A stretch of DNA of 64,000 nt from Tetmemena sp. SeJ-2015 (GCA_027382625.1 JAJKFJ010022697.1:62001-126000); one strand, 5' to 3'; shown: positions 21,901 through 32,377, numbered from the stretch's first letter. Made by a program: numbers and translations. Notes: a model not told the origin generated them from the sequence alone.

Positions 21901-23155
21901 TTTTTGAATTCGAAGATAAAAGAATATGCCGAACTTAATATTTCTGAACAAAATAGTTGTATGGTATATTAGAATTTAGATCTTTGAGGGGTCAGATGTC
22001 GTAGAGGAACTTTGATAGCATCTTTCAGATAATAGACCCAGCCATTCATCAGTAGAGTCAAAGATTACAGAACATCCCCTCCTCACCCTCGACAAATTTG
22101 TTCATTACTCCTTTTCACATAGAGTCTCTTTCTAATCCTAGCTAGCACACTCCATAACACCAAAATTTAAACTCTCAAGCCAACTCTAGTCCTCTGCCTC
22201 CTCATCTCATAGATCTTTTCAAAGATCTTATCTAGAAAGTGCTCGTAAAGACTTTTAAGTCTCTGTCTAAGCAGATTGAAACTCAAAAGCAGTTTGATGT
22301 GCAGCTGAGTGGCAGCACTCTCATAATGGCTATTGTTTGCAGAAATCAGTTCGTCATCACTGCGAATTGCGGAGACTCTAGGTGTATACTGATAAGTGAG
22401 TGCCCTTCGAGTAAGATAGCACAACCATAGCCTGAAGTCCTATTCTCAACTGTGGACCATAAATGTATAGCACTACTTGTTTATACTCGATATGTTTCAT
22501 AAGCCTAATCATCCCGAGGAGAAGCTTAGGATAGAGACTAAGTTCAAGGGGCGGGTAGGCTAAGTGCCAGAGCGTTTTAAAGAAATGGTGACTCAGGATC
22601 CTGAGCTATTCAAGGACGCAGCTTACAGAGTGTGGTCTCAAACTTTAGACCTTCCAGGTCTTGCAATGTCTAGGTCTCTAGGTGACACTGTAGCAAAAGG
22701 CTTGGGAGTGATTGCAGATCCCGACATTGAAATCATAGCCCTAGACTAATTGCAAAGTACGCACCAGATAAATGAAAATTAGAACTATCAAAACTTGAAG
22801 CCAAACTAGACGCAGTAAAATGTTAACTCAAGTAACAACATAGAAGGGAAACCAGAAAATATTAAGAGCAAACCTTGTGGGATAGTATTGGCAAGTGACG
22901 GGATCTGGGATGCAATCAAATCAGAGGAGGTCGCCAAATTGATCTTCCTCAATAGAGCAAAACTAACTTTGAAAAAATAATAATAATTGTTGCTAAATTA
23001 TATGTATAATGAAAGAAATTGCTGCCCTTGTGCTTACAGAAGCTAATAAGAGGTGGATCAGAATGCCTCAAAACTAAGGAGAGAAAAAATAATATGACAT
23101 CGATGATATTCCTAAATAAGATTTCATTTGTCAATTAGGAGATATATTTAATTGA
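18962..23155 (+). CDS. PP2C-type Ser/Thr phosphatase with long Gln-rich N-terminus
   Basis: Metal-dependent protein phosphatase. The PPM/PP2C domain lies in 21690-23155 and shows the motifs in order: NQDRLIVQKN, ADGHGNNGHLVSKLIKK, SGSTLIMAIV, ANCGDSRCILI, VDHKPNHPEEKLRIE, LDLPGLAMSRSLGD, LGVIADPDIEI and GIVLASDGIWDAIKSEEV, ending near YDIDDIPKQDFICQLG before TGA 23153-23155. Metal-binding aspartates are in DGHG, SDGIWD and IDDI. About 2.7 kb upstream, in the same direction, a Gln/Ser/Asn-rich region begins at ATG 18962 (MQQVQHQQQLIVQQQ). It is cut by many IESs with clear pointers. Treating it as the N-terminus of the phosphatase is inference; it could be a separate gene. At least five IESs must be removed. 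No membrane segment is seen. Confidence 0.85.
19142..19175 (+). other. IES with AGATTG pointer (PP2C gene)
   Basis: AGATTG at 19142-19147 and 19176-19181. The insert contains an in-frame TGA. Removal joins DQPYRL to SEVESVVIKDQANQRSN. Confidence 0.85.
19337..19377 (+). other. IES with ATCT pointer (PP2C gene)
   Basis: ATCT at 19337-19340 and 19378-19381 bounds an AT-rich insert starting with an in-frame TGA. Removal gives ERNNNNISHMSQTPYQNQ in one frame. Confidence 0.78.
20148..20190 (+). other. IES with AGGAT pointer (PP2C gene)
   Basis: AGGAT at 20148-20152 and 20191-20195 flanks an AT-rich insert with an in-frame TGA. Removal reads RSNDHRIQRRMSSTQEDVDK. A further GCTCA repeat pair at about 20245 and 20271 restores the frame onward (SPYAQTSEASFSAGSG). 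Confidence 0.72.
22458..22497 (+). other. IES with CATAA pointer splitting the PP2C DHKP motif
   Basis: CATAA at 22458-22462 and 22498-22502. Removing 40 bp turns GTG GAC CAT AAA TGT into GTG GAC CAT AAG CCT AAT CAT, giving VDHKPNHPEEK, the conserved PP2C sequence. Confidence 0.9.
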
Positions 23156-23516
23156 TTCCTGCGATATTACTTTGATTGTAGGATTATTTCATTGAGAATA
23201 CGTATACCAAAATCCTATTACTCTCTTTAGAGCTTAGAATAGTTATAAACTAGTGAAATTCATTTTTTATCAATGATGAGTTAATAAATTTTACTGCACG
23301 TCTTGTTGCTTTAAATTTTCGAAAGCTGAATTGAATTGTGCACTCTCTCTTATACCTTAAAAAAGAGTGCGATACTGTCAAGGTATAAACCTGGTTCACT
23401 TTGCAGTGCGCTCAGAAGGATCTGACAATCCTCAAGGTTAGGGCTGTTGCATTTATTCAAACTGTGCAGCCTCTTCACCTTCATTCTTGTTATTACTATT
23501 TGCTTTACTACTACTG
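23156..23516. other. Spacer between convergent genes
   Basis: AT-rich spacer between the 3' ends of the PP2C gene and the minus-strand Cys/His-rich gene. It contains a C/T-rich patch near 23460-23500. No feature was recognised. Confidence 0.35.
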
Positions 23517-24078
23517 TCATTATAAAATCTATTTAAAACCTAGCTAAAGAATGATATTGTATCCTTCTATGTCATTTTGGAGGCGTAAGGAGGCTTAGCG
23601 AGCTAGTACTCCCCGGGACTTAACACCGGCTATATTCTAGAGTCGCTCTCTCTGCTTGTTAACTTTGTCAATGTACTTGGCTGCGCGGAGGCAGTTTTCG
23701 CAAAAGTCCCAGTGGCACTACCAGCACACCCACCCCTGCAATCCCAGCTTATCGCTCTGGTGAAAGTCGGTGATGCCGCTGAAACAGCCGTTGAAGGGAG
23801 CTTTACCCCCATCGCAGATCCATCCTATTCTCTAGTTGGATTCAATCTGCTCAAGTTAAAATCAAATTTTTAGAAATGGTCGAACTCATATTGCACATTA
23901 CAAGTTGGTGCTCATGGAAGTAGATATGCTCTGAGCTTGAGAGTTGGTAGTGATGCCATCGATCGGGGTGCGAGCGCGCCAGATCAATGGCGCTTATTGA
24001 GTGGTCGTTTTCCCCAGTGAGGGGAGGGACTATGAAACCCTCACTCTGGCCCTGAGTTGTGCAGCACAGTGCTCCCAT
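23517..24078 (-). CDS. N-myristoylated Cys/His-rich (zinc-binding-like) protein
   Basis: Small protein starting MGALCCTTQGQSEGF at ATG 24076-24078. Gly2, Cys5, Cys6 and Thr7 fit an N-myristoylation and palmitoylation signal, so membrane anchoring is likely (inference). After an acidic/His-rich middle, an IES with ATT pointer is removed and a Cys/His cluster follows: RIGWICDGG, FNGCFSGITDFHQSDK, GWVCWQCHWDFCENC. The order W-x-C, G-C, F-H, C-x2-C-x-W-x-F-C-x2-C resembles a ZZ/DC1-like zinc module of the type found in ciliate proteins. The end is basic and the frame reaches TGA 23517-23519, though the last 20 codons are AT-rich and could be flanking DNA. About 170 residues. I do not know the family name. 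Confidence 0.65.
23844..23874 (-). other. IES with ATT pointer (Cys/His-rich gene)
   Basis: Minus-strand ATT repeats (plus-strand AAT at 23844-23846 and 23875-23877) flank an insert with in-frame TGAs. Removal joins MCNMSSTI to ESNQRIGWICDGG. Confidence 0.65.
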
Positions 24079-24403
24079 TAAACTATTATTTATTTTGAAC
24101 TTATAAACTTCTCACATTACCTAAAAAGTTATTATAAATGCTTTATTTGTTTATTTTGTTTTTATGGATTACCACTGCACATTTATTTGATCTTATTAAA
24201 TTTCATCAACCCACTTACAAAATCGTGCATAATTGTGGATAATTTATTTATGCATAATAGTCTATGATGTGCATTAATTAATTTTGGGAATTTAAATATA
24301 CTATAAGAGGCGAAAACTATAAACTTTCTACTTTATTCTCTGATTTCAATATAAACTAAGATAACACAAATTATTTTAATATTTTTTGTGTAACTAATTG
24401 CAG
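24079..24403. other. Divergent AT-rich spacer
   Basis: Spacer between divergent genes. The end at 24391-24403 (TAACTAATTGCAG) looks like a branch point and splice acceptor just before the next ATG, so an upstream 5' untranslated exon may lie here. Confidence 0.4.
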
Positions 24404-25835
24404 ATGCTTGAGCTATTAGAGAAAATTCAATGTCTGCCAGCTCAACTGCTACCCAGCGCCTCCACCACCTCCGCTTCTGCTCAGTCTCTCAGAGAGTCAC
24501 TCCAACTTCAAATATAAAAAATAAACGCAGAGCTCTATATTATAGTATCAGTATAACTTTTGCAGAGTGAGAGCGAGCGGGTGAGTGGGAAATACCAGAG
24601 TTAGGAGCAAGCGATATTGCAGGACCCTCAAATGAGTGAAGATGCGAAGTACGAGCGCCTGAAACAGCTGTAGATTAGCCAGCAACACCAAATTATCAAA
24701 TTGGCTGATCAGCGCTATCTCCTCCTCCAACTCCACACCTTCAAGGTAACTCACTCACACATATTAAATCCAATTCTGGCTCTATAGGAAAAGTCAAAAA
24801 ATAGCATCCTATAATTAATATCGTTCTTATATTCTTATATTTTCTATAATTTGTGAAGTGCAACAAGTACATAGAGTCTCAGAAGTAGAAGAAGGAACAG
24901 ATAGAAAAGCAAAGATAAAGTGTAAGTGAACTATGAGAGGAGAGGAAGGAATGGAGATATTGTAATTACTTGAACTATCAAAATGAATGTGGTGTTATAA
25001 TGACTTACTTCTATTTTAGGCATTGTGCATGACAACTCGCAGACTCCAAGACCTGAATAAGTTCTATAAAACGCAGGAGTCGCTCGAGCTCAAGATTGAC
25101 ATAAAGCTTTATATCTTATCTTAAAGTAATTATATTATTTAATAAGATGCAGATAGAGGAGAATCTAAACAGGAGGAGGGGTAAAAATAACAGGAGGAGA
25201 TTAGAGGGAGGAGAGGGAGTCTTAACTTCCCTCTACACTCAAACTTCATCAGAGGGCTACATTAGTCCAAAGAGCTTCCATGCAAACAAATTCACAAACT
25301 CAAAGACCTCACGGCTTTTCGCACCTAGGCTTGGCGCTAGCAAGTCTAGACCCATTGAAACTAAAGTTATATAAACTCTCTTTTTCTAAGAAACGAATGG
25401 GGCACTCAAGATTTAAGATGAGGATTAAGACTTCTTCTCGAGGAGGGTTACTCAGAGAGTGACCACTGCACAAGGCTCAGTTAGGAAAGTGCTTTTGCCT
25501 TCGCCTTCTAAGACCTCAGTAAGAGCGCAGAAATATATTTCTAATCCAGTCTCCCCCAAGAAGCGAACAGAAACAAAGAAGGGATTAACTTAAATTTTAA
25601 ATAAAATTCCTAAATTTTTATCGATTCTCTTCTTAGAGAGGAGATAAAAGGATGCAAAGATCTGACTCATAGCTAATCTACGGGGAGTAGAGAGATAAGA
25701 AAGCTGAGGTGAATAAGCCAACCAAGAAAGAGAGAATTGAGTCTGTGACTATGAGGCTTAGCAAGCCAAAGCAAATTTATAATCTTCATTTCATGAATGA
25801 AAATAATTTCGAAGGTGTGTTTGTTTCCGAGTGAG
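24404..25835 (+). CDS. Unrecognised coiled-coil protein (possible ING-like N-terminus)
   Basis: The protein starts MLELLEKIQCLPAQLLPS and continues through charged helices: SLRESLQLQIQKINAELY, MSEDAKYERLKQLQISQQ and HQIIKLADQRYLLLQLHTF. The opening and length pattern recall the N-terminal helices of ING proteins, but no PHD finger is seen, so this is weak. Later parts are basic and Ser-rich: EENLNRRRGKNNRRRLEGG, GYISPKSFHANKFTNSK, QETNGALKIQDEDQDFFS, NPVSPKKRTETKKG, and KKERIESVTMRLSKPK near 25740, to TGA 25833-25835. GT-AG introns are likely at about 24753-24787 and 24923-25020; other joints may be IESs. Exact exon borders are uncertain. Soluble protein. Confidence 0.5.
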
Positions 25836-25884
25836 GTGATCCAATCAGGATCAGTTTTTGTATTTATTCTTTCAGGCACGGTAG

Positions 25885-26431
25885 ATGGAGATCCCAAACT
25901 CTCAGACAGCAGGATTGAGTAACAATCAGACCCAGTTAATAATAAAGCTGCAACTATGCATTCCAATTTGTTTTGAGTTGTGAGGCAATTCCTGAAGAAG
26001 TTTCAGCGTTTGCAAGATGAGAAGCGCAAGTTCAATTCGCAGGCAGATCTAGCTCAGAATCGGATAGTAAGAATAAACACACATACATACACAATTTTTG
26101 CTTTTTTAATTCATTCACACTTATTGTCGATTATAGATTTACAACAGCGAGATGATCCTACCCGAGAAGCAAGTTCAGTTTTTAAGACAGGACTTGAACG
26201 AAAAGTAAAAAGTTTAATTTATTTACGCTCTTTTTAACGAGATAAACAACGAGCTTAAGAAGTCTACTTTCACAAAGCAAAGAATGTGTGTTTATAATTT
26301 TATGCACTACTTTTGATAACGAGTTCTCGAATGGAATTAGATTCCTGAAGAGGAAAGACAAGTACCCCTATTCGCTCCTCTCAAAAGCGGATGTCCACGA
26401 CCTAGAGATCAAAACTTTAAAGCCTAGTTGA
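25885..26431 (+). CDS. Small coiled-coil protein
   Basis: I do not recognise it. ATG at 25885 gives MEIPNSQTAGLSNNQTQLII. After removal of an IES (pointer GCAA) it continues KLQFLKKFQRLQDEKRKFNS, then an intron starting GTAAGAATAAACAC and ending TTATAG, EMILPEKQVQFLRQDLNEK, a second gap, INNELKKSTFTKQR, a third AT-rich gap, and SNGIRFLKRKDKYPYSLLSK to TGA 26429-26431. About 125 residues, mainly helical and charged. It begins only 50 bp after the previous gene on the same strand, so it may share a chromosome with it or be its 3' part. Confidence 0.55.
25950..25984 (+). other. IES with GCAA pointer
   Basis: GCAA at 25950-25953 and 25985-25988. Removal gives AAG CTG CAA TTC CTG AAG AAG and joins QLIIKLQ to FLKKFQRLQ, skipping an in-frame TGA. 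Confidence 0.72.
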
Positions 26432-26954
26432 AATTGTAGAATTAAGAGAAGTTGTTTATTGTTGAAGGATTGATATGATTATATAAGTTGTTAAGTATGG
26501 GTTATGGTTTGTATAATTATAAGAAAGTTTATATAGATAAATTGATAATCAAACATTTAATCCTTTCTCCAAAAGCTTGATGTGCTAGCTTTGAAATCTC
26601 ATAATGTCGAAGTTCCTGTCGGTCTTTGGCATCAGGCCTCCCTTGATCTTTACTTACAGCAGATGCTGATTCAGCTCTGCTCTGCTTCAAATAAAACTCG
26701 TAGAAGATATTTGAATGAGTTTTTTATGCTTCTCGAAGTGCTTAAACTACGATTGCTTTGGTGATTATCTGTTGGGTCTTTTATAAACTAAATAAACAGT
26801 AAGTCTTTGTAAGGATGGAGAGGAGCATCTTAAAATGTGCATAAGCGAGTGTATATTGATTAAAAGCATTCAAAACCATATCGAACGTTACGTTATAGGA
26901 TACTGGACTAGGAGACAGATCCTTCTTGATTCATAATCCATTCATTATTTACAT
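26432..26954. other. Spacer with one ambiguous open stretch
   Basis: Between convergent genes. A plus-strand frame at 26576-26764 reads LDVLALKSHNVEVPVGLWHQ and later LNEFFMLLEVLKLRLL, then shifts to a frame reading EEHLKMCISECILIKS. It has protein-like composition but no start, no homology I recognise, and a broken frame. It could be a decayed coding fragment or chance. Confidence 0.3.
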
Positions 26955-28646
26955 TCATTATAAGTCTTTGATTTTCAAAAGCCCTCTGTCTTAAAGTGGA
27001 ATCTTAATATTTTTCAAGGGTTTGACAGCACTAAGGTCTGCCACATCGTACTTGCCCGGCCCTTGTGAGTCCTTCCCTCTGTGGTCTGTGCTCCACTCTT
27101 TCACATAGGCCTTCTTGGTGTGTTCAAATCTGTCTTGCATCTTCAAACCCTTCCCGTTTCCTAAGTCAGCAGCCTGGTTCTTAAACATCTCTAGTCTAAC
27201 TGATCTGATGCGAGAATGTGACCCCTCCTTATTGAAAGTCTCATTTGGGTCATAAGCTCCAGGTCCTGGGATCGAAATGTTAGTAGTGTCTCTTGGACCG
27301 TAAGGCATCCTTTTAGAGCCTTACTCTAGAATCTAAGCTAGCTCATTCTCGTCTTTATCTCTGAAAAGATTGCGGTTGAATCTTTGATTTATGTTATGTG
27401 GGTGCTCCTCCTCATACTAAAGAGGCAACTCAGCCTTAAGCCTAAGTTGATTCTTGAACTCGAAGAAGCGAGGCACAGTTCCAAACTGCACATCGCTCCT
27501 ATTCCCTATATCTCTTTTCTCTTGATAAGCACGAGCTATATCTGTCCCTTGATAGAATCCCACACCTGGGGAATCTTATCCCAAGAGGTCTTGTTTGGGG
27601 AAAAAGGAAAGTTAAATTAAATCGCCTTTTTTTGGGGGCTTTTCAGGTTTTTAAGTTTCCCCAAATTTTTGGGGGGTTTAGGAAATTGGGCTGTTTTGCT
27701 TTTTTTAAGAAAAATTTAAGGAAGGGGGGCCCCAAAAAAATTGAAAAAAAATTCGGGGGGAAAAAAGTGTTTTGGTTATTTTTTTCAAGCGGGGGGATTT
27801 TTGTGGGGGGTTTAAAAAAGTACGGGGGAAAAAAAATTAGAAGGGCTCTTCCATACTATATCCTTGGTGACCAGTCCTAGCGCCTCCCGTTTTGGAAGTT
27901 GAGGCTCAAGTTTGTTCTTTTTAGGCAATTAAGTTAGAAACTCCCTTTAGACTCCTGGATCTTGAAGTTGATGTCGTGGTTCTTTCTATTAAAGGGTGAG
28001 TAATTCATGAACGTGCTGTTCTGCTCAGGGAAAAATTTTGGGAATCCTCAAAAAGAACAACGATATGAAATATTATTCATTCACTATGAATCACTGACAG
28101 CCTGAGTGGTCTTGTTATTCAAACTTTACTTCCTCCTTTCGTTTTCTGAGGTAGTTTTTTAGCTCCTTCGTCCTCTCCTCCTGATAGGGATCCAGTCCGA
28201 ATTAGTCATAGCGATCTTAGTAAATCTTCTCCCCTGCATTAACAAGTCTGGTCCTTGAATTTCTCTATGATCTGAAAGCACTCACTCCTCCTCCTCCCAT
28301 TCAACCCATATTGATATGATCCTGTTCAGTCTTTCCTTATTGCTCTTTTCCTTTTACGAAAGTGGTGGTGGGTTAGGGTTGCGATTATTTGGGACCTCTG
28401 TTTGATAGGTATGGCTAGGCGACTGATTCGAAGGCCTTCTCTTATTTATCAAGAAGTTCAAACGGGAGAGCCGCATCTCCTCTTCTGAAATATATTCCAA
28501 GGCTTATTTAAAATAAGTTATAAGATTAACTTTGTTTCTTCAGAGTAAGGGATTCTTGAGGTGGTTTAGTTTGAGTCTAGGACGATGGAGGCAAGATCCT
28601 TATCTTAGTCTCTCTCAATATTAGGGATAGTTACATTCACTTGCAT
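26955..28646 (-). CDS. SHIPPO/STPGR-repeat ciliary protein
   Basis: Protein with Pro-Gly-Pro-Gly-x-Tyr repeats of the SHIPPO/STPGR (ODF3-like) type, known from microtubule-associated proteins of cilia and flagella. ATG at 28644-28646 starts MQVNVTIPNIERDQDKDL. An IES with GAAGA pointer is removed before EEMRLSRLNFLINKRRPSN. Charged helices follow (QEERTKELKNYLRKRKEEV), then MNYSPFNRKNHDINFK. The repeats are SPGVGFYQGTDIARAYQEKR, ISIPGPGAYDPNETFNKEG and DSQGPGKYDVADLSAV. The C-terminus is PLQDRGLLKIKDLQ and TGA is at 26955-26957. The segment 27620-27850 inside the gene is unreadable homopolymer sequence, so one repeat may be missing. Further junctions occur near 28100 and 28310. The repeat identification is secure; its exact microtubule role is not shown. 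Confidence 0.82.
27620..27850. other. Homopolymer-rich, probably low-quality sequence
   Basis: A run of alternating poly-A, poly-T, poly-G and poly-C blocks (such as TTTTTTTGGGGGC and GGGGGGCCCC) inside an otherwise balanced coding region. It does not look like natural IES, intron or coding sequence and is best read as uncorrected basecalls. Confidence 0.7.
28481..28536 (-). other. IES with GAAGA pointer (SHIPPO-repeat gene)
   Basis: Minus-strand GAAGA (plus-strand TCTTC at 28481-28485 and 28537-28541) flanks an AT-rich insert. Removal joins SRIPYSEE to EMRLSRLNFL in frame. Confidence 0.78.
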
Positions 28647-28791
28647 TTTCTGCTCCTCTTAATTTATTAAAATTAACTTATCCACCATAAGCAACTATAA
28701 TCCATCCTGCCCGAATCAAACTGAAAAAATGACCATCATTTTGAGAACTTTACAGCCATAATAAAAATTCTTAAGCTTATATAATATTTCT

Positions 28792-30485
28792 TCATTTATA
28801 AAATTGGGAGAAGACTCCTCCACTGGTGGTGGAACTGCCCACTCCCTCCTAATCGCTGTCGCTGCTGCTATCAGGTCTCACACACAAAGTTCATGAAATG
28901 CTTTTTCTGGCTAAACTTGGTAGCCTTCGACTGCAATGAGAACAAGTTTGAGCTAGATCCCCCTCCTTGAGTGAACTTCCTCAACTCCCTCAGTCTTTCA
29001 AGCTCATTAAAATATTATTTATTTTTACCATTCTAGGTCTTGAGCTTGCTCTTGTTCTCATTGTTCAACTTATTGATGTCACAGGTGTGATACAAGCTCT
29101 CAGTATTTTTCATAATAAATTATCAATTTATTTCCTGTGATAGTATTCCCAAATGCGAGATCTAGATTCCGTTTGAATATGGCTGTTGGTGGACATGGGT
29201 GAAAGCAAACTTTGGTTGGAGACTATCCTATTGAGCGCCTGATTGAACCTCTGAGTGCGTTCTATAGGATTTTTGAATGACTGGGCTAAGGTCTTTCATT
29301 CCGGACATGAGTCTGTTCTCCTTATCATGGGAGAAACAAGACTACTGGTGGGAGTGAGCGAACTCCCTCTTCAGCTCTTTCTTCATCTGCGCCCCTTGAG
29401 ATTTTATGAATGCTAGTGACTCTTGTAGATTGCTCTTGAGAACTGTGAGATTAAAAAATTCATTAAAGGATGGTAACCATATTGAGCTTGGATTTAGAGT
29501 TAGGAGAGAGAACTGGATGGAGGATTGACTACTGCTCAACGATTGACTATTTCAAGGCCTCCTTCTTTTTCTTGGAGCTGCTCCTTCTTTTATAACCAGG
29601 CGGGGAGAAGAGGCGAGTGGGTCTCTGCTCTTTGAGCGTGGGAGACAGTACAGTACCTCCCTGTTCTTTAACTTGTTGTCTATCAGGATGGCCTTACTTC
29701 CTAACCGTTGCAGTTGCTTCCTCTTCTAAAATTGTGGATATAAGCATTAACATATTTATTGTTCTAAGCACTTGACTAAGTAGGCTCGAGGTAGCCTCTA
29801 CTTTGGCTGCTCCTCTCACTTCTAAAGCTCCTGTTGCTTCTCGAGGCGCTATGGAAACTCCTGTCATCTCTGGATTGGGACCTTTGAATCGACCTGTTGG
29901 ATCGATTTGCAAAGTCTTCCTAGTCTGCAAACCTAACTCTAGAGGTGTTGTGAGAGCCCACTTCCTCCTTGAAGCTACCACGATGAGAGAGACTCTCCTG
30001 CCTTTCTGAGGACCTGCCCGCTCTCTCCCTACTCAGACTAGACTTCTAAGTCTGCCTCTCATCTTGAAGACTTTATAAAGATATAGTCAGATTTTCTTAT
30101 GAAGAAACAGCTTTTGGCTGTAGGACTGGTTCCTTCGCATGACCTTGATTTCCTGCTCCCTCCTCTGCAGCTCCTCCTCCTTGTTCTTCAGCTGCTAGCT
30201 TTGTTGCTTGATGCTCTTCTGAAGTTTCTTGATCTACTCTGCTGCCTTCTAACTTGTCTTCACATGCAGCTACAACTCTGAGAGCATCTCCCTCTCAGTC
30301 CTCGACAACTTTCCGCCTACGCTATTCACTGGCTATCCTTGAATCCTCGAGGGTATTTTCTAGGTAGCTGCAACTGCTTTTCTATTCTTACTCTTAGACT
30401 TTTGATCCTTGATTTTGGTTCTAGAGTGCTAGCGACTGTTGCGAGTGTCTCTCAAATATGAGGGTGGCGAGGTTAGCGAAGCCAT
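28792..30485 (-). CDS. Ser/Arg-rich coiled-coil protein
   Basis: Unrecognised. ATG at 30483-30485 starts MASLTSPPSYLRDTRNSRQ. The N-terminal third is basic, then a coiled coil (EMLSELQLHVKTSQKAAEQ, KEEELQRREQEIKVMRRNQ). After an IES near 30060-30085 comes an Arg/Ser-rich region (SSLSRERAGRSSERQESLS, RSQSRDDRSFHSASRSNRSF), then PTLKEQRPTRLFSPPGYKRR, LKSNLQESLAFIKSQGAQM and GSSSNLFSLQSKATKFSQKK, and an acidic Ser-rich end (RPDSSSDSDQEGVGSSTT) to TGA 28792-28794. At least five frame changes imply IESs or introns; one GT-AG-like intron starts at GTAAAAATAAAT (about 29025). Possible cytoskeletal or RNA-associated role, inferred only from composition. Confidence 0.62.
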
Positions 30486-30578
30486 GGATGATGTTTAGAA
30501 TTATCGGTAGTTGTTGCTTGCTGATGTGGATGGGGAAAGACAAAAATTTATCTTTAGATGTAGTTTCTAAAAGTATTT

Positions 30579-30790
30579 TCAAGACAGAGGCTTGACTTTG
30601 GACTCAAGAACACCTTCTAAAGTCTCTGCTCTCGCATCCTGAGCGGCATGATCTTCAAGCTTCGGAGTGAGTGGCAGTTTTGGAGTGAGGCAATCTCCTT
30701 TGGGGCTTTTTTGGTGGGTAAGGGCTGGCGCATAATGGAGCTAGCTGTTTAGTTTGATTTCATCATTATGGATTTATAATTAGCTGCAAC
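30579..30790 (-). CDS. Short open segment rich in Pro/Lys/Glu
   Basis: A minus-strand frame reads KSPKGDCLTPKLPLTPKLED, then AETLEGVLESKVKPLS, to TGA 30579-30581. A TTGTTGCAG acceptor-like sequence lies just upstream at about 30785. The repeated TPKL motif and composition look coding. It may be the last exon of the gene at 30850-32239 (same strand, just upstream) or a 5' exon of the gene starting at 30485. I cannot decide. Confidence 0.4.
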
Positions 30791-30849
30791 AATTTACAAA
30801 GAGAGAGAAAATCAAATTCTTTAATCTAACTGACTATTGCCAACTCAAA

Positions 30850-32239
30850 AAAGATGAGGGAGAAGGATAGTTAGGATAATTAAGAAATCTATAGTGAAAT
30901 CATGGATGAGTCTATAGATACTTACCTATGAATGAAAATGAGGATAGTGATATTCACATGAGTTGTCTGTGGTTGACCTGCAAGGGCAAGCCGAATCTGC
31001 TGTCCTTAACAGTCTATTCCAAAATATCACTTTGCTTTTTGCTCTTCAGAGGATTCAGCTTCATACTTACAGTTAATAAGTTCATTGATGTCAAAATGAT
31101 CTTAAATAAATTAAGAACTGTAAGAGGCCTTGCTAACTGAGATGCCTTACTCAAGGGGGTCAATCTCCAAAACTTTCACCTTCGCATATTTAGTGCTCTC
31201 TATCCCTGATTCTGTAAGGTTACTTTTTAGAACTTGTCCACTTTTAGAAACTAATGCAGTAGCTCCCAAGCCAATTCCTGAGGCAAGGATCCTAGAGTTG
31301 AGATTGTTAGAATAGTCTGAGTTTGATAAGGCCTTTTAGATTTTCATGGGTGGCAGTTTCCCAAATCCTCTTGCAACCTCACCCTTAGAGCTGAGTTAAA
31401 GCAAAGAGAGAAACAAAATTATTATAAGTTACTCAAGATCAAAAGTCTATTTAAAGTTAGAGAGACCCTAGACACCAACACCACCACCGTTTAACAATGA
31501 GTTCTATCTTTTCTGATACTTTGACTTAAAAGAATTGCCCTTGAGTGTATACTCGCTGCTCGTCTGCTTATTTGTGAGTGGGTTGATATCTTCTCTTAGC
31601 TTTGTCTTTGAGTCCAAATTTGTAGTTGGACTTTTCATTTTGTCTCCTTTAAATGGGGAGCCACCTTACATAATCTGTTCCTTTATTTCGTTCATCCTTG
31701 TAGTGGATGTCATTGCCTGAAGTAATATATTTTACATAAGTATATTAATGAGCCATGATGGCTAATGGATTTTACATTCTCATAGAGCCTTTATCGTCAT
31801 ACTGCTGAAGCTAGCTTTGTATATAAGCCTTGGAGCCCATGAGTAATCCCTAATCTTATTAGCTTAAGTTATCTGCAATCTTATGAGAATAGTTTGCCTT
31901 CTAGCTCATGGCGCGAGTCCTAAGGCCTTTGCTTATCATCGATGACGCAGCAGCCTAGCTATTATCCTAATTTTGGAATACTCTTAGCCTTGCTCCTTGT
32001 TGCTCGACTTCGATTTTTAGTTGAGGTTTTGAGCGCGACTGAGCATCCCCTTAGCCTGGAGTTAATGACAGTTGAGCAAACTTCAAAATGGGTTCTTGCT
32101 TTTTAGCCAAGTTTAAAGCTAATTATTATTGCTATTGCAACTGTTGGGTTTAAGTCTTAACTCCAAGACTGTGTGAAAGTAGTTTGGAGAGCTTTAAATT
32201 CTGGGATTAAGGATAGACACTGTTGTTGGTGTTGGCCAT
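30850..32239 (-). CDS. Unrecognised low-complexity protein
   Basis: I do not recognise it. ATG at 32237-32239 starts MANTNNSVYPQSQNLKLSKL, followed by a Gln run, KPQLKIEVEQQGARLRVFQN and SMISKGLRTRAMSQKANYSH. After removal of an IES with GGC pointer at about 31715-31754 comes TTRMNEIKEQIMQGGSPFKG, LDSKTKLREDINPLTNKQ, a Gly/Val patch, GEVARGFGKLPPMKIQKAL, NNLNSRILASGIGLGATALV and ESTKYAKVKVLEIDPLEQG. A GT-AG intron of about 57 nt near 31040-31096 leads to RLALAGQPQTTHVN. The 3' end near 30850 is uncertain. Soluble; the later part may be a folded domain with alternating hydrophobic strands. Many glutamines are TAA or TAG. Confidence 0.55.
31715..31751 (-). other. IES with GGC pointer
   Basis: Minus-strand GGC repeats (plus-strand GCC at 31715-31717 and 31752-31754) flank an AT-rich insert. 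Removal gives ATC ATG GCA ATG ACA TCC, joining NPLAIMA to MTSTTRMNEIK. Confidence 0.6.
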
Positions 32240-32377
32240 ATTTGCAACATTAAATAAAATCAGAGTCTAAAAACAAGTATTTGAGGAGGGGTAAGCTGGA
32301 TAGTTAGAAGGGAGTCGCTGAAGCCTTATGGTTTTATAGCTAAAAAGTAAAGTGATTATCAATTTATAAAGAGTTTT

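Noticed and set aside
24404..24780. Firm assignment as an ING tumour-suppressor-type protein
   Set aside because: Only the opening helices resemble ING. No PHD finger or plant-homeodomain Cys pattern was found downstream.
29803..30009. Plus-strand frame opposite the Ser/Arg-rich gene
   Set aside because: Its reverse complement is the long SR-rich coding frame, so this is a shadow.
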